Assembly (NCBI GenBank): GCA_020638195.1
Contig: JACKJC010000001.1
Span: 423,001 to 487,000, forward strand
Origin: Methylobacteriaceae bacterium
Lineage (GTDB): Bacteria > Pseudomonadota > Alphaproteobacteria > Rhizobiales > Beijerinckiaceae
DNA: 64,000 bases
Direction of reading: 5' to 3'
Shown: one piece after another, positions 17,551 through 26,135 of the stretch
Position numbering within the stretch: the first letter of the stretch is position 1
Layout of the letters: each line of letters opens with the position of its first letter
The notes under the pieces: generated by a model
Databases searched by the model: none
What the model was told of the DNA's origin: nothing
Seen by the model: only the letters and a program-made list of their open reading frames with translations
Program-made: the position numbers and the translations under genes

Positions 17551-18399
17551 TCAGTACTTGGCGACCACCGCGCCGGCGCCGCCGCCGAAGCGATAGGTAA
17601 TGCCGGCCGAGACGACCCACGGGTCGATGTTGACCTTGGCGCGAACCGGGATCGGGCCGAGGGCCGGCGAGACGGCCGAGTTCCACACGGTCGCATAGGC
17701 GGTCGGCTGCATCATGATGCGCTTGAGATCGACGTTCACGCCCCAGTTCGAATTGATCATGTAGTCGAAGCCGACCTGGCCCACGACGCCCCAGGACGAA
17801 CCGACGCTCAGGTTGGTGACGGCATTGGAGCCGACGAAGACGCCGAGCGGCGTGAAGAACGGGGTGAACTGGTTGCCGGGCTTGGCGCCGAAGAACGCGG
17901 TGAAATTCACACCGACGCCGAGGTAGGGCTGGAAGGCGCCGAAGTTGGTGAAGTGATACTGGAGCAGGACGGTGGGCGGGAACACCCAGGTCGAACCGAT
18001 ATTGAGGCCCTGCAGCCAGCCGGTGCCCGTCACATTGTGCTTCGAGAAGCAGCAGATGGCTTCAACGGCGATGTTCTTGGTGAAGTAGTAGGAGACATCG
18101 AGTTCAGGAATGACGGTCGTCGAAACCTTCGCGCCCGAACCCCAAATCTGGCTGCCAGCGCCGCCGCTCAGATTCACGAGCGGAAGAATGGTGCCGAAAC
18201 GGTCATAAACGGTGGTCTTGCCATCCGGAATCACCGCCGTGGCGCGCAGGCGGATCTGGAAAGGATGGAACGTGTCGACCATGATCGGCGCAGCGGCCTC
18301 GACCTTGCGCGAGGGAAGGTCCGCAGCCATGGCGGCCGAGCCGAGAACCAGCAGGCCGGCGACCGAAGCCGTACCGCGGAGGAAAGCCTTGAAAGTCAT
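17551..18399 (-). CDS. OmpW family outer-membrane protein
   Basis: This 282-residue protein has a signal peptide (core GTASVAGLLVLGSAAMA, cleavage before ADLPSRK) and an OmpW-type eight-stranded barrel, with PELDVSYYFTKNIAVEAICC, YLGVGVNFTAFF and a C-terminal SAGITYRFGGG segment. OmpW forms a small hydrophobic channel in the outer membrane. AGGGG six bases before the ATG supports the start. A possible FNR/FixK box lies 76-89 bases upstream. The gene stands alone, opposite to the pur genes on both sides. Confidence 0.9.
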   Translation of the reverse strand: MTFKAFLRGTASVAGLLVLGSAAMAADLPSRKVEAAAPIMVDTFHPFQIRLRATAVIPDGKTTVYDRFGTILPLVNLSGGAGSQIWGSGAKVSTTVIPELDVSYYFTKNIAVEAICCFSKHNVTGTGWLQGLNIGSTWVFPPTVLLQYHFTNFGAFQPYLGVGVNFTAFFGAKPGNQFTPFFTPLGVFVGSNAVTNLSVGSSWGVVGQVGFDYMINSNWGVNVDLKRIMMQPTAYATVWNSAVSPALGPIPVRAKVNIDPWVVSAGITYRFGGGAGAVVAKY

Positions 18400-18474
18400 C
18401 TAATACCCCTGTCATTCGCGCAATTGCGCCCGAATTCCTGAGGCGGAAAATCCTTTGTCGGGCCTTGAAAATAA

Positions 18475-18488
18475 TTGACCTATGTCAA
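18475..18488 (-). promoter_or_regulatory. Candidate FNR/FixK-type box upstream of ompW
   Basis: TTGAC-CTAT-GTCAA is a perfect inverted repeat with the 5-4-5 architecture recognised by CRP/FNR-family regulators (consensus TTGAT-N4-ATCAA, with TTGA-N6-TCAA for FixK). Its centre is about 82 bases from the ompW ATG, so a start site about 40 bases downstream would fit a class II activator position. It lies in the ompW/purL divergent spacer and could act on either gene. Confidence 0.45.
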
Positions 18489-18622
18489 CGGCCAGTCTGA
18501 TCGTTGCATTCTGACCGCGGCCGTGACCGAATTGCAACATATTTGCGACCTGTTGCCTTCGCGGTCGCGCGGGGCTAAGCGGTCTCTGCTTGCTCGCACT
18601 CCAATCGTCGGGTCAGATTCCC

Positions 18623-20842
18623 TTGCCTACAGAACCAAATGTCACGCCCGAACTGGTCGCGGCGCACGGGCTCAAGCCTGATGAATACGAGCGTATCCTG
18701 AAGCTGATCGGACGCGCGCCGAGCTTCACCGAGCTCGGCATTTTCTCGGCCATGTGGAACGAGCATTGTTCCTACAAGTCGTCGCGCATGCACCTGCGCA
18801 AGCTGCCGACCAGAGCGCCCTGGGTGATCCAGGGTCCGGGCGAAAACGCCGGCGTCATCGATATCGGCGACGGCCAGGCCTGCATTTTCAAGATGGAGAG
18901 CCACAACCACCCCTCCTTTATCGAGCCCTACCAGGGCGCGGCGACCGGCGTCGGCGGCATCCTGCGCGACGTCTTCACCATGGGCGCGCGGCCGATCGCC
19001 TGCCTAAACCTGCTCCGCTTCGGTTCGCCCTCGCACCCCAAGACCCGCCATCTCGTCGGCGGCGTGGTTGCTGGCATCGGCGGCTACGGCAATTCCTTCG
19101 GCGTGCCGACGGTCGGCGGCTCCACCGGATTCCACAAGGCCTATGACGGGAACATTCTCGTCAACGCCATGGCGGTCGGCCTCGCCAAGGCGGACGAGAT
19201 CTTCTACGCCAAGGCCACCGGCGTCGGGAACCCCATCGTCTATCTCGGCTCCAAGACCGGCCGCGACGGTATCCACGGCGCAACCATGGCGTCTGCCTCC
19301 TTCGAGGCCGACGCCGAGGAAAAACGCCCGACGGTGCAGGTCGGCGACCCCTTTTCGGAAAAGCTTCTGCTCGAAGCCTGCCTCGAACTGATGAAGAGCG
19401 GCGCCGTCATCGCCATTCAGGACATGGGCGCGGCAGGCCTGACCTCTTCGGCGGTAGAAATGGGCGCAAAGGGCAACCTCGGCATCGAACTCGATCTCGA
19501 CAAGGTGCCCTGCCGCGAAACCGGCATGACCGCCTACGAAATGATGCTGTCGGAAAGCCAGGAGCGCATGCTCATGGTGCTGACGCCCGCAAAGGAGAAG
19601 GAGGCCGAAGCCATCTTCCGCAAGTGGGGTCTGGATTTCGCGGTGATCGGCAAGACGACGGACACCCTGCGCTTCGTCATCAAGCATGGCGGCGAAGTGA
19701 AGGCCGACCTGCCAATCAAGGAGCTCGGCGATGAGGCGCCGGTCTATGACCGTCCGCACGTCCCGACTCCGAAAAAACTGCCGATCGACGCCGCCTCCAC
19801 GCCAGCGCCGATGCCGAACGCCGACGCGCTTCTAAGACTGCTCGCCTCGCCTGATATCTGCTCCAAGCGCTGGGTTTGGGAGCAGTATGATCATCTGATC
19901 CTCGGCAATACGATCGTCGCTCCGGGCGGCGACGCTGCAGTCGTGCGGATCGACGACGGGCCAAAGGGACTGGCGCTGACGACCGACGTCAACGCGCGTT
20001 ATTGCTTCGCCGACCCGGTCGAGGGCGGCAAGCAGGCCGTGGCTGAGGCCTGGCGCAACATTGTCGCGGTCGGCGGCCGGCCGCTGGCGGTCACCGACAA
20101 TCTCAATTTCGGCAATCCCGAGCGGCCGGAATACATGGGTCAGTTCGTCGGCTGCCTCGAAGGCATCGGCGAGGCTTGCCGCGCGCTCGATTTCCCGATC
20201 GTGTCCGGCAACGTCTCGCTCTACAACGAGACGCAGGGCGCGGGCATCCTGCCGACGCCTGCGATCGGCGGCGTCGGCGTCGTCGACGACGTGACGCGCG
20301 CCGCGACGATTGCTTTCAAGGGCGCGGGCGAAGACATCCTGCTGATCGGCGCGACCTCCGGCTGGCTCGGCCAGTCGTCGTGGCTCGCAGCTGTCTGCAA
20401 GCGCGAGGACGGCGCGCCGCCGCCGGTCGATCTCGCCGCAGAGCGCCGCAACGGCGAATTCGTGCGCGCCGCGATCGTCGCGCGACGCGCGACGGCCGTT
20501 CACGATCTTTCAGAAGGCGGGATCGCCGTCGGCCTCGCTGAAATGGCGATCGCTGGCGCGATGGGCGCGACTGTCGACACGCTGCCGGCTGGCCCGGTCC
20601 ATGCTTGCCTGTTCGGCGAAGATCAGGCCCGCTATCTGCTGACGTGCCGGCCGGGCGACACGGACGCGATCCTTCGCGACGCGACGGCCGCTGGCGTCCC
20701 CGCGATGCGCCTCGGCGCTACGGGAGAGGACGCGTTGCGGCTGCCGGGCGAACAACCCATATTGGTCGCGAAAGCGCGCGACGCCTACGAGAACGCCCTG
20801 CCGACCTACATGGCCGGCGACTGTCCCGAAGCCTACAAATAG
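18623..20842 (+). CDS. purL: FGAM synthase subunit PurL
   Basis: PurL is the synthetase subunit that aminates FGAR to FGAM with ATP. The 739-residue protein is the short type that works with PurS and PurQ. It shows ELGIFSAMWNEHCSYKSSR, the metal/ATP-binding MESHNHPS and GAATGVGGILRD, and the second half-domain VTDNLNFGNPE. No ATG is available at the N-terminus; TTG codons at 18623 or 18590 are the likely starts, and family alignment favours 18623 (PTEPNVTPELVAAHGL). bolA follows after 14 bases. Confidence 0.95.
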   Translation: MPTEPNVTPELVAAHGLKPDEYERILKLIGRAPSFTELGIFSAMWNEHCSYKSSRMHLRKLPTRAPWVIQGPGENAGVIDIGDGQACIFKMESHNHPSFIEPYQGAATGVGGILRDVFTMGARPIACLNLLRFGSPSHPKTRHLVGGVVAGIGGYGNSFGVPTVGGSTGFHKAYDGNILVNAMAVGLAKADEIFYAKATGVGNPIVYLGSKTGRDGIHGATMASASFEADAEEKRPTVQVGDPFSEKLLLEACLELMKSGAVIAIQDMGAAGLTSSAVEMGAKGNLGIELDLDKVPCRETGMTAYEMMLSESQERMLMVLTPAKEKEAEAIFRKWGLDFAVIGKTTDTLRFVIKHGGEVKADLPIKELGDEAPVYDRPHVPTPKKLPIDAASTPAPMPNADALLRLLASPDICSKRWVWEQYDHLILGNTIVAPGGDAAVVRIDDGPKGLALTTDVNARYCFADPVEGGKQAVAEAWRNIVAVGGRPLAVTDNLNFGNPERPEYMGQFVGCLEGIGEACRALDFPIVSGNVSLYNETQGAGILPTPAIGGVGVVDDVTRAATIAFKGAGEDILLIGATSGWLGQSSWLAAVCKREDGAPPPVDLAAERRNGEFVRAAIVARRATAVHDLSEGGIAVGLAEMAIAGAMGATVDTLPAGPVHACLFGEDQARYLLTCRPGDTDAILRDATAAGVPAMRLGATGEDALRLPGEQPILVAKARDAYENALPTYMAGDCPEAYK

Positions 20843-20856
20843 ATCGAGACCGCACC

Positions 20857-21090
20857 ATGCCGATGCCAGCATCCGAAATCGAACGGCTCATCAAGACCGC
20901 TTTCCCGGACGCGCGCGTGGAAATCCAGGATCTCGCCGGCGACGGCGACCATTACGCCGCGACCGTGGTGTCCGAAGCGTTCCGCGGCAAGTCGCGCGTC
21001 CAGCAGCACCAGATGGTCTACGGCGCGTTGCAGGGGCAGATGGGCGGCGTCCTGCATGCGCTCGCGCTGACCACCAGCGTTCCCGCCTGA
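20857..21090 (+). CDS. BolA family protein
   Basis: This 77-residue protein has the BolA fold and the signature region VSEAFRGKSRVQQHQMVYGAL, with the His that co-ligates a [2Fe-2S] cluster in complexes with monothiol glutaredoxins. It lies between purL and a CGFS glutaredoxin, the partner with which BolA proteins act in iron-sulfur handling and iron sensing. The start ATG at 20857 follows the purL stop by 14 bases. Confidence 0.93.
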   Translation: MPMPASEIERLIKTAFPDARVEIQDLAGDGDHYAATVVSEAFRGKSRVQQHQMVYGALQGQMGGVLHALALTTSVPA

Positions 21091-21183
21091 GAGGCGCGGC
21101 GCGATCTAGGAGTTGGGCTTCGAACGCCCTATAATCGCTTCACACTGCGGAACCTTGAACTCCGCCAGGAAAGGAAGAAGGCC

Positions 21184-21525
21184 ATGGCCAATATCCACGA
21201 CCAGATCAAGAACGTGGTCGATACGAACGACGTCGTGCTGTTCATGAAGGGCACGCCCCAGATGCCGCAATGCGGCTTCTCCGGCCAGGTCGTCCAGATC
21301 CTCGACTATCTCGGCGTTCCCTACACCGGCGTGAACGTGCTGGCCGACGGCGAATTGCGCGAGGGCATCAAGTCCTTCACGAACTGGCCGACCATTCCGC
21401 AGCTCTACGTCAAGGGTGAGTTCGTCGGCGGCTGCGACATCATCCGCGAAATGTTCCAGTCGGGCGAACTGACCGACCAACTCGCCCAGGCCGGCGTGCC
21501 GCACAAGGCGCCCGCTCGCGGCTGA
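21184..21525 (+). CDS. grxD: Monothiol glutaredoxin, Grx4 (GrxD) type
   Basis: This is a 113-residue CGFS-type glutaredoxin that carries a [2Fe-2S] cluster and cooperates with BolA. The active-site segment is PQCGFSGQ, followed by NWPTIPQLYVKGEFVGGCDI with the cis-Pro and glutathione-binding residues. AGGA and AAGGA repeats lie upstream of the ATG. It ends the purL-bolA-grxD group and is followed by a strong terminator. Confidence 0.96.
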   Translation: MANIHDQIKNVVDTNDVVLFMKGTPQMPQCGFSGQVVQILDYLGVPYTGVNVLADGELREGIKSFTNWPTIPQLYVKGEFVGGCDIIREMFQSGELTDQLAQAGVPHKAPARG

Positions 21526-21532
21526 GGCCTAC

Positions 21533-21560
21533 GCCGGCGCGACTGCGCCGGCAGCCTTTC
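21533..21560. terminator. Terminator between grxD and the basic secreted protein gene
   Basis: A perfect 8-bp stem GCCGGCGC / GCGCCGGC with loop GACT is followed by AGCC and then TTTCTCT on the plus strand. It fills the gap between two convergent stop codons and may act for both genes. Confidence 0.7.
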
Positions 21561-21561
21561 T

Positions 21562-22269
21562 CTAAAATCCGATCACCCTGATCTCGCGACCTTGCCGGTC
21601 GAAAGACTTGAGGGCGCTTGCACGGGCGATGGTCGCCTTGAGGGGCGGCAAGCCTATGCGTCGCGCGTGGTAGCTCCGGCCCGCGCCGACGAGGGCGGCG
21701 AGTTCCGATTTCACGCCCTTGCCGAGTTCCGAGCGGCGGAAGTCGACGAAGACCTTGCGCTCTTTAGCCCTGGCGTGCGGACCGCGATAGATCCGCAGGC
21801 CCTCGGGCGTCATGTAGGCGTCGCCGACGCGCAACGTCGGATCGTTGTCGATGCGTTCGGGCGCCTCCACCTTCGCCACAGCACGCGCAACCGGGACGGG
21901 CGCCACGACGAATTTGACGAGACGCACATGCGCCTTCGCGACATGAGCGCGGCGGGGCCGCACCGGCTCGTTGCTGCGCGCATGCCGCACGCGGCTGATG
22001 ACCGCCGGCGCGGCCTTGCGGGCGATCGACCAGCGCTTGATATGATGCTTCTTGGCGATCGCCTTACGATGCGCGGCGGGGCGCCGAGACACCCTCAGGC
22101 CGGGGTCGTAGAGGAATCGAATCTGCGGCTGTGGCGGCGCATAATACATGACGGCCGGGGCGACTCGCGGCGCGGGAGCAAAGAGGTCCTGCAACAAGCC
22201 GCCCGCCTGCGCCGGCGAGAAACTGATTGACGCAAACGCGAGAACCAAAGCCGACAGCCACCGACGCAT
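21562..22269 (-). CDS. Secreted, very basic protein of unknown function
   Basis: I do not recognise this gene. The 235-residue product has a clear signal peptide (RRWLSALVLAFASISFSPAQA) and a mature part rich in Arg, Lys, His and Ala, for example HRKAIAKKHHIKRW. The C-terminal half (about 145-235) looks more structured: TLRVGDAYMTPEGLRIYRG, VFVDFRRSELGKGVKSELAALV and FDRQGREIRVIGF. The ATG at 22269 is preferred to one four codons upstream because it starts a typical n-region. It lies between grxD and tlpA, with its own spacer. Confidence 0.7.
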   Translation of the reverse strand: MRRWLSALVLAFASISFSPAQAGGLLQDLFAPAPRVAPAVMYYAPPQPQIRFLYDPGLRVSRRPAAHRKAIAKKHHIKRWSIARKAAPAVISRVRHARSNEPVRPRRAHVAKAHVRLVKFVVAPVPVARAVAKVEAPERIDNDPTLRVGDAYMTPEGLRIYRGPHARAKERKVFVDFRRSELGKGVKSELAALVGAGRSYHARRIGLPPLKATIARASALKSFDRQGREIRVIGF

Positions 22270-22391
22270 TGCAAACTCCACGCTCGCCGGAGGGTTAATA
22301 AATCCTCAACGACGTCGTTACTAGTTTCACAAACGAGAAAGAGCGGCAATCGGCTTCGCCCGGTAACCTGAACGCGTAACGCCTGTGGCGT

Positions 22392-23036
22392 TCAGAACGC
22401 CGCGCGGATCATCGCGATCGCGTCGGCCGACGCCCAGTCGGCCGGTCCCGCCATGCCGGCGATCTCGCAGCCGTCGCGCCCGACGAGGAATGTTGTCGGC
22501 AGGCCAACCACCTTCCCGGCCGTCCGGAGGCGATAGAAGACATCGGCTTTCGGATCGGAGTAGAAGGCGAGATTCTTGACTGAAATGTCCTTCAGGAATT
22601 CCCTGGCGCGTTCCAGTCGCGCCGTATCGACATTGATCGTGACGACCTCGAAATCCTTGGAGCCGAGTTCGCCCTGCAAACGGTCGAGCGTCGGCATTTC
22701 CTCGCGGCACGGCACGCACCAGGTCGCCCAGAGATTGACCAGCGTGACGCGACCCTTGAACGCCGCGAGGCTCGTCGGTTTGCCGTCGGGGCCGAGAAAA
22801 TCGAGAGCGATCATCGGCTGGGTCCGTTTCGGCGAGGTCGCAGCCGCGACCGCGCCCTTTTCGAGCTGCGCGACACGCCCCAGCACCGCGTCGGAAGCCG
22901 GGCAAAGACTCGGCCCTTTCTTGCCGGCTGGCGCGATAATCCCGTATACGACGCCCGCTGCAACCAGCAGGAGCCCGCCCGAGATCAGGAAGGTGCGTGT
23001 CTTGCGCGGCGCCGGGCGGGTCGTCTGTTCGGTCAT
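22392..23036 (-). CDS. tlpA: TlpA family thiol:disulfide interchange protein
   Basis: This 214-residue thioredoxin-like protein is anchored by one N-terminal transmembrane helix (about 15-36), with the catalytic domain in the periplasm. The active site is WATWCVPCREE, and the cis-Pro loop is VGLPTTFLV. It also has the extra TlpA Cys residues (SLCPAS, GRDGCEI). Family members reduce copper-site or cytochrome cysteines during oxidase assembly. The start is the ATG at 23036; the frame remains open far beyond, across argH, but that is a composition artefact. It is divergent from argH with only 24 bases between starts. Confidence 0.92.
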   Translation of the reverse strand: MTEQTTRPAPRKTRTFLISGGLLLVAAGVVYGIIAPAGKKGPSLCPASDAVLGRVAQLEKGAVAAATSPKRTQPMIALDFLGPDGKPTSLAAFKGRVTLVNLWATWCVPCREEMPTLDRLQGELGSKDFEVVTINVDTARLERAREFLKDISVKNLAFYSDPKADVFYRLRTAGKVVGLPTTFLVGRDGCEIAGMAGPADWASADAIAMIRAAF

Positions 23037-23060
23037 TGATCGTGGTTCCGGGGTAGGCTC

Positions 23061-24455
23061 ATGAGCAACAAGATGTGGGGCGGACGGTTCGAATCCGCGC
23101 CCGACGCGATCATGGAGGAAATCAACGCGTCGATCGGGTTCGATCAGGCCCTGTTTCGACAGGATATAACAGCTTCGAAGGCGCATGTGGCCATGCTCGC
23201 CGCCATGGGAGTCGTCACGAAAGAGGACGCCGAGGCCATTTCCGCCGGTCTCGACCAGGTTCGAGGCGAGATCGAAAGCGGCGGCTTCAATTTTTCGCGC
23301 GCGCTGGAAGACATTCACATGAACGTCGAATCGCGACTGGCCGAAATCGTCGGTCCCGCCGCGGGCCGGCTGCACACCGCCCGCTCGCGTAACGATCAGG
23401 TCGCCGTCGACTTCCGGCTCTGGGTGCGCGATGCGGTCGACCAGCTCGACGGTCAGCTTCGTGATCTGCAGCTCGCGCTGGCCGAGACGGCGCTGGCGCA
23501 TGCGGGATCGGTCATGCCGGGCTTCACCCATCTCCAGCCCGCTCAACCCGTCACGTTCGGCCATCACCTGCTCGCCTATGTCGAAATGCTCGGCCGCGAC
23601 CGCGGCCGGTTGCGCGACGCCCGCGCGCGCATGAACGAATGTCCGCTGGGATCGGCGGCGCTCGCCGGCACGTCGTTCCCGATCGATCGCGCCATGACGG
23701 CCAGCGCACTGGGCTTCGACCGACCCACGGCGAATTCGCTCGACAGCGTCTCGGATCGCGATTTCGCTCTCGAAACGCTGTCGGCCATCGCGATCTGCGC
23801 GACCCATCTGTCCCGTTTCGCCGAGGAAATCGTCCTTTGGACTGGCCCGTTCTTCGGTTTCCTGCGGCTTAGCGACAAATTCTCGACCGGCTCCTCGATC
23901 ATGCCGCAGAAGCGCAATCCGGACGCCGCCGAACTCGTGCGCGGCAAGACCGGTCGCATGATCGGCGCGCTGAACGGCCTCCTGATCGTCATGAAAGGCC
24001 TGCCGCTCGCTTATTCCAAGGACATGCAGGAGGACAAGGAAGGCGTTTTCGACGCAGTCCACTCCCTGTCGCTGTGCCTCGCGGCCGTTACCGGCATGGT
24101 TCGCGACATGACGCCGGACGTCGCGGCAATGCGCGCCGCCGCCAGCTCCGGCTATTCGACCGCGACCGACATCGCCGATTGGCTGGTGCGGCGGCTCGGC
24201 ATGCCGTTCCGGCAGGCCCACCACGTTACGGGACGCATCGTGGCGCTCGCAGCGTCGCGCGGCGTCGGCCTCGAGCAATTGAGTCTCGACGACCTGCGCG
24301 CCATCGATCCGGCCTTCGAACAGGACGCGCTCGACGTACTGGCCGTCGAAAAATCGGTCGCCAGCAGGACGAGCTTCGGCGGGACTGCGCCTCGCAGTGT
24401 CGAGACACAGGCGGAAGCCTGGCTCGCGCGGCTGCGCGGCGAGCGTCACGGCTGA
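23061..24455 (+). CDS. argH: Argininosuccinate lyase
   Basis: ArgH cleaves argininosuccinate to arginine and fumarate, the last step of arginine synthesis. The 464-residue protein carries the fumarase/aspartase superfamily signature GSSIMPQKRNPD with the mobile catalytic-serine loop, as well as HTARSRNDQ and the catalytic His region TPGFTHLQ-like (MPGFTHLQPAQ). It is the first gene of an argH-lptM-lysA group. Confidence 0.97.
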   Translation: MSNKMWGGRFESAPDAIMEEINASIGFDQALFRQDITASKAHVAMLAAMGVVTKEDAEAISAGLDQVRGEIESGGFNFSRALEDIHMNVESRLAEIVGPAAGRLHTARSRNDQVAVDFRLWVRDAVDQLDGQLRDLQLALAETALAHAGSVMPGFTHLQPAQPVTFGHHLLAYVEMLGRDRGRLRDARARMNECPLGSAALAGTSFPIDRAMTASALGFDRPTANSLDSVSDRDFALETLSAIAICATHLSRFAEEIVLWTGPFFGFLRLSDKFSTGSSIMPQKRNPDAAELVRGKTGRMIGALNGLLIVMKGLPLAYSKDMQEDKEGVFDAVHSLSLCLAAVTGMVRDMTPDVAAMRAAASSGYSTATDIADWLVRRLGMPFRQAHHVTGRIVALAASRGVGLEQLSLDDLRAIDPAFEQDALDVLAVEKSVASRTSFGGTAPRSVETQAEAWLARLRGERHG

Positions 24456-24523
24456 CTAACCGCTCTTGTTGGCTCGATGCCGTGACCTGTGCTAGGCCAA
24501 GCCAACATCAGCAGGATCGTCCC

Positions 24524-24784
24524 TTGTCCTCCGGCATCAGAATTTTCGTCTGCGTCGCGTCGGCGCTTGTCCTGACGGGCTGCGGCCGGCGAGGTCCGCT
24601 CGAACCGCCGCCGGGCTCGCCGCAGCAGGCGCGCCCCGCCGCGCAGGCTGAAGTCAAAGCGCGAACGCCCGGCGCCCCGGGCGGCCTGTTTCGCAATACG
24701 TCCTCGAGGACGGAAGAGCCTGAAACCAAGACCGAGGCGGCGCCCAAGCGCTCCTCGACATTTGTCCTCGATCCGCTTCTCTAG
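24524..24784 (+). CDS. lptM: Small lipoprotein, LptM (YifL) type
   Basis: This 86-residue lipoprotein begins with a TTG at 24524 (AGGA seven bases upstream), has a short signal sequence and the lipobox VLTGC, and continues GRRGPLEPPPG. The segment GC-G-x-x-GPL-x-x-PP is the hallmark of the YifL/LptM family, which helps oxidative maturation of the LptD-LptE translocon. The rest is low-complexity and disordered. It lies between argH and lysA, with lysA starting three bases after its stop. Small size makes assignment less sure than for its neighbours. Confidence 0.8.
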   Translation: MSSGIRIFVCVASALVLTGCGRRGPLEPPPGSPQQARPAAQAEVKARTPGAPGGLFRNTSSRTEEPETKTEAAPKRSSTFVLDPLL

Positions 24785-24787
24785 GCC

Positions 24788-26056
24788 ATGCGGCATTTCG
24801 ACTATCGCGACGGGCGTCTCTTTGCCGAAGACGTCGACATCACCACGCTGGCCGACGAAGTCGGCACGCCCTTCTATTGCTATTCGACGGCGACCATCGA
24901 GCGGCACTACAAGGTATTCCGCGACGCCTTCGCGGGTCTGGACGTCGCTATTTGCTACGCGATGAAGGCCAACTCCAATCAGGCCGTGATCCGCACGCTC
25001 GCCCGCTGCGGCGCAGGCATGGATATCGTCTCCGAAGGCGAATTGCGGCGCGCGCTGGCGGCCGGCGTGCCGGGCGAACGCATCACATTTTCCGGCGTCG
25101 GCAAGACTCGCGACGAGATGGCGCTGGCGCTGCGTACCGGCATCGCATGCTTCAATGTCGAATCGGAGCCGGAACTGCACGCGCTGTCGGCTGTTGCGCA
25201 GGAAGCCGGCCAAGCCGCGCCCATCGCGCTACGCGTCAATCCGGACGTGGACGCCAAGACCCACGCCAAGATTTCGACCGGCAAGGCGGAAAACAAGTTC
25301 GGCGTGCCGATCGAGCGCGCGCGGCACATCTATGCGGTGGCGTCTACACTCCCAGGCATCCGGATTTCGGGCGTGGATATGCATATCGGTTCGCAGATCA
25401 CCGATCTCGCGCCATTCGAGAACGCATTCCTCCTGCTCTCCGAACTCGTCACCGACCTCCGCGCGGACGACCATGCGATCGACCATGTCGACCTCGGCGG
25501 AGGTCTCGGCATTCCCTACCGCCCCGGCGAAGATCCGGATTCCTATCACCCGGATCGCTATGCCGACGTCGTTCGCCGCACCATTGGCCACCTCGGATGC
25601 CGCTTCATTTTCGAGCCGGGCCGTCTCATCGTCGGCAATGCGGGGATTCTTGTCACGCGCGTCATTTACGTGAAGCGTGGTGAGAACCGGACCTTCATCA
25701 TCGCGGACGCCGCGATGAACGACCTGATCCGGCCGACCCTCTATGAAGCGCACCACGAGATACTGCCTGTTCGCCGCGACCTGGGCGCGCCGATGGAGCG
25801 GGTCGATGTCGTCGGACCGGTGTGCGAGACCGGCGATTATCTGGCGCTGGATCGCGAGATGCCGGCTGTTGAGCCGGGCCAATTGCTCGCCGTCATGTCC
25901 GCTGGCGCCTATGGGGCCGTCCAGTCCTGCACTTACAATTCAAGGTTGCTGGTTCCTGAAGTGCTGGTGAACGGCGCCAATGCGGCCGTCGTTCGCCCAA
26001 GGCCCTCGTTCGATGACCTGATTGGGCTCGACACAATTCCGGCATGGTTGGCGTAA
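24788..26056 (+). CDS. lysA: Diaminopimelate decarboxylase
   Basis: LysA is a PLP enzyme that decarboxylates meso-diaminopimelate to lysine. The 422-residue protein has the PLP lysine in CYAMKANSN, the HIGSQI strand, the phosphate-binding glycine loop DLGGGLGIPY, the EPGR stretch and the active-site Cys-Glu of GPVCETGD. All key residues are present. It follows the LptM-type lipoprotein almost without a gap and overlaps no confirmed start downstream. Confidence 0.97.
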   Translation: MRHFDYRDGRLFAEDVDITTLADEVGTPFYCYSTATIERHYKVFRDAFAGLDVAICYAMKANSNQAVIRTLARCGAGMDIVSEGELRRALAAGVPGERITFSGVGKTRDEMALALRTGIACFNVESEPELHALSAVAQEAGQAAPIALRVNPDVDAKTHAKISTGKAENKFGVPIERARHIYAVASTLPGIRISGVDMHIGSQITDLAPFENAFLLLSELVTDLRADDHAIDHVDLGGGLGIPYRPGEDPDSYHPDRYADVVRRTIGHLGCRFIFEPGRLIVGNAGILVTRVIYVKRGENRTFIIADAAMNDLIRPTLYEAHHEILPVRRDLGAPMERVDVVGPVCETGDYLALDREMPAVEPGQLLAVMSAGAYGAVQSCTYNSRLLVPEVLVNGANAAVVRPRPSFDDLIGLDTIPAWLA

Positions 26057-26135
26057 ACTCTCAACGCAGCGGGCTTCGCGCATACGCGGGCCTTGGTGTA
26101 GGCTTCCAGCCTCGCTGGCGCTTGGAATTCCCTTG

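Noticed and set aside
21130..21135. Perfect TATAAT before grxD as a promoter -10
   Set aside because: No -35 element lies at 16-18 bases; the nearest TTG-like hexamer is only 11 bases away.
22392..24449. 685-codon minus-strand frame that appears to fuse TlpA to an N-terminal extension
   Set aside because: The extension lies entirely antisense to argH. The TlpA ATG at 23036 starts a normal membrane anchor.
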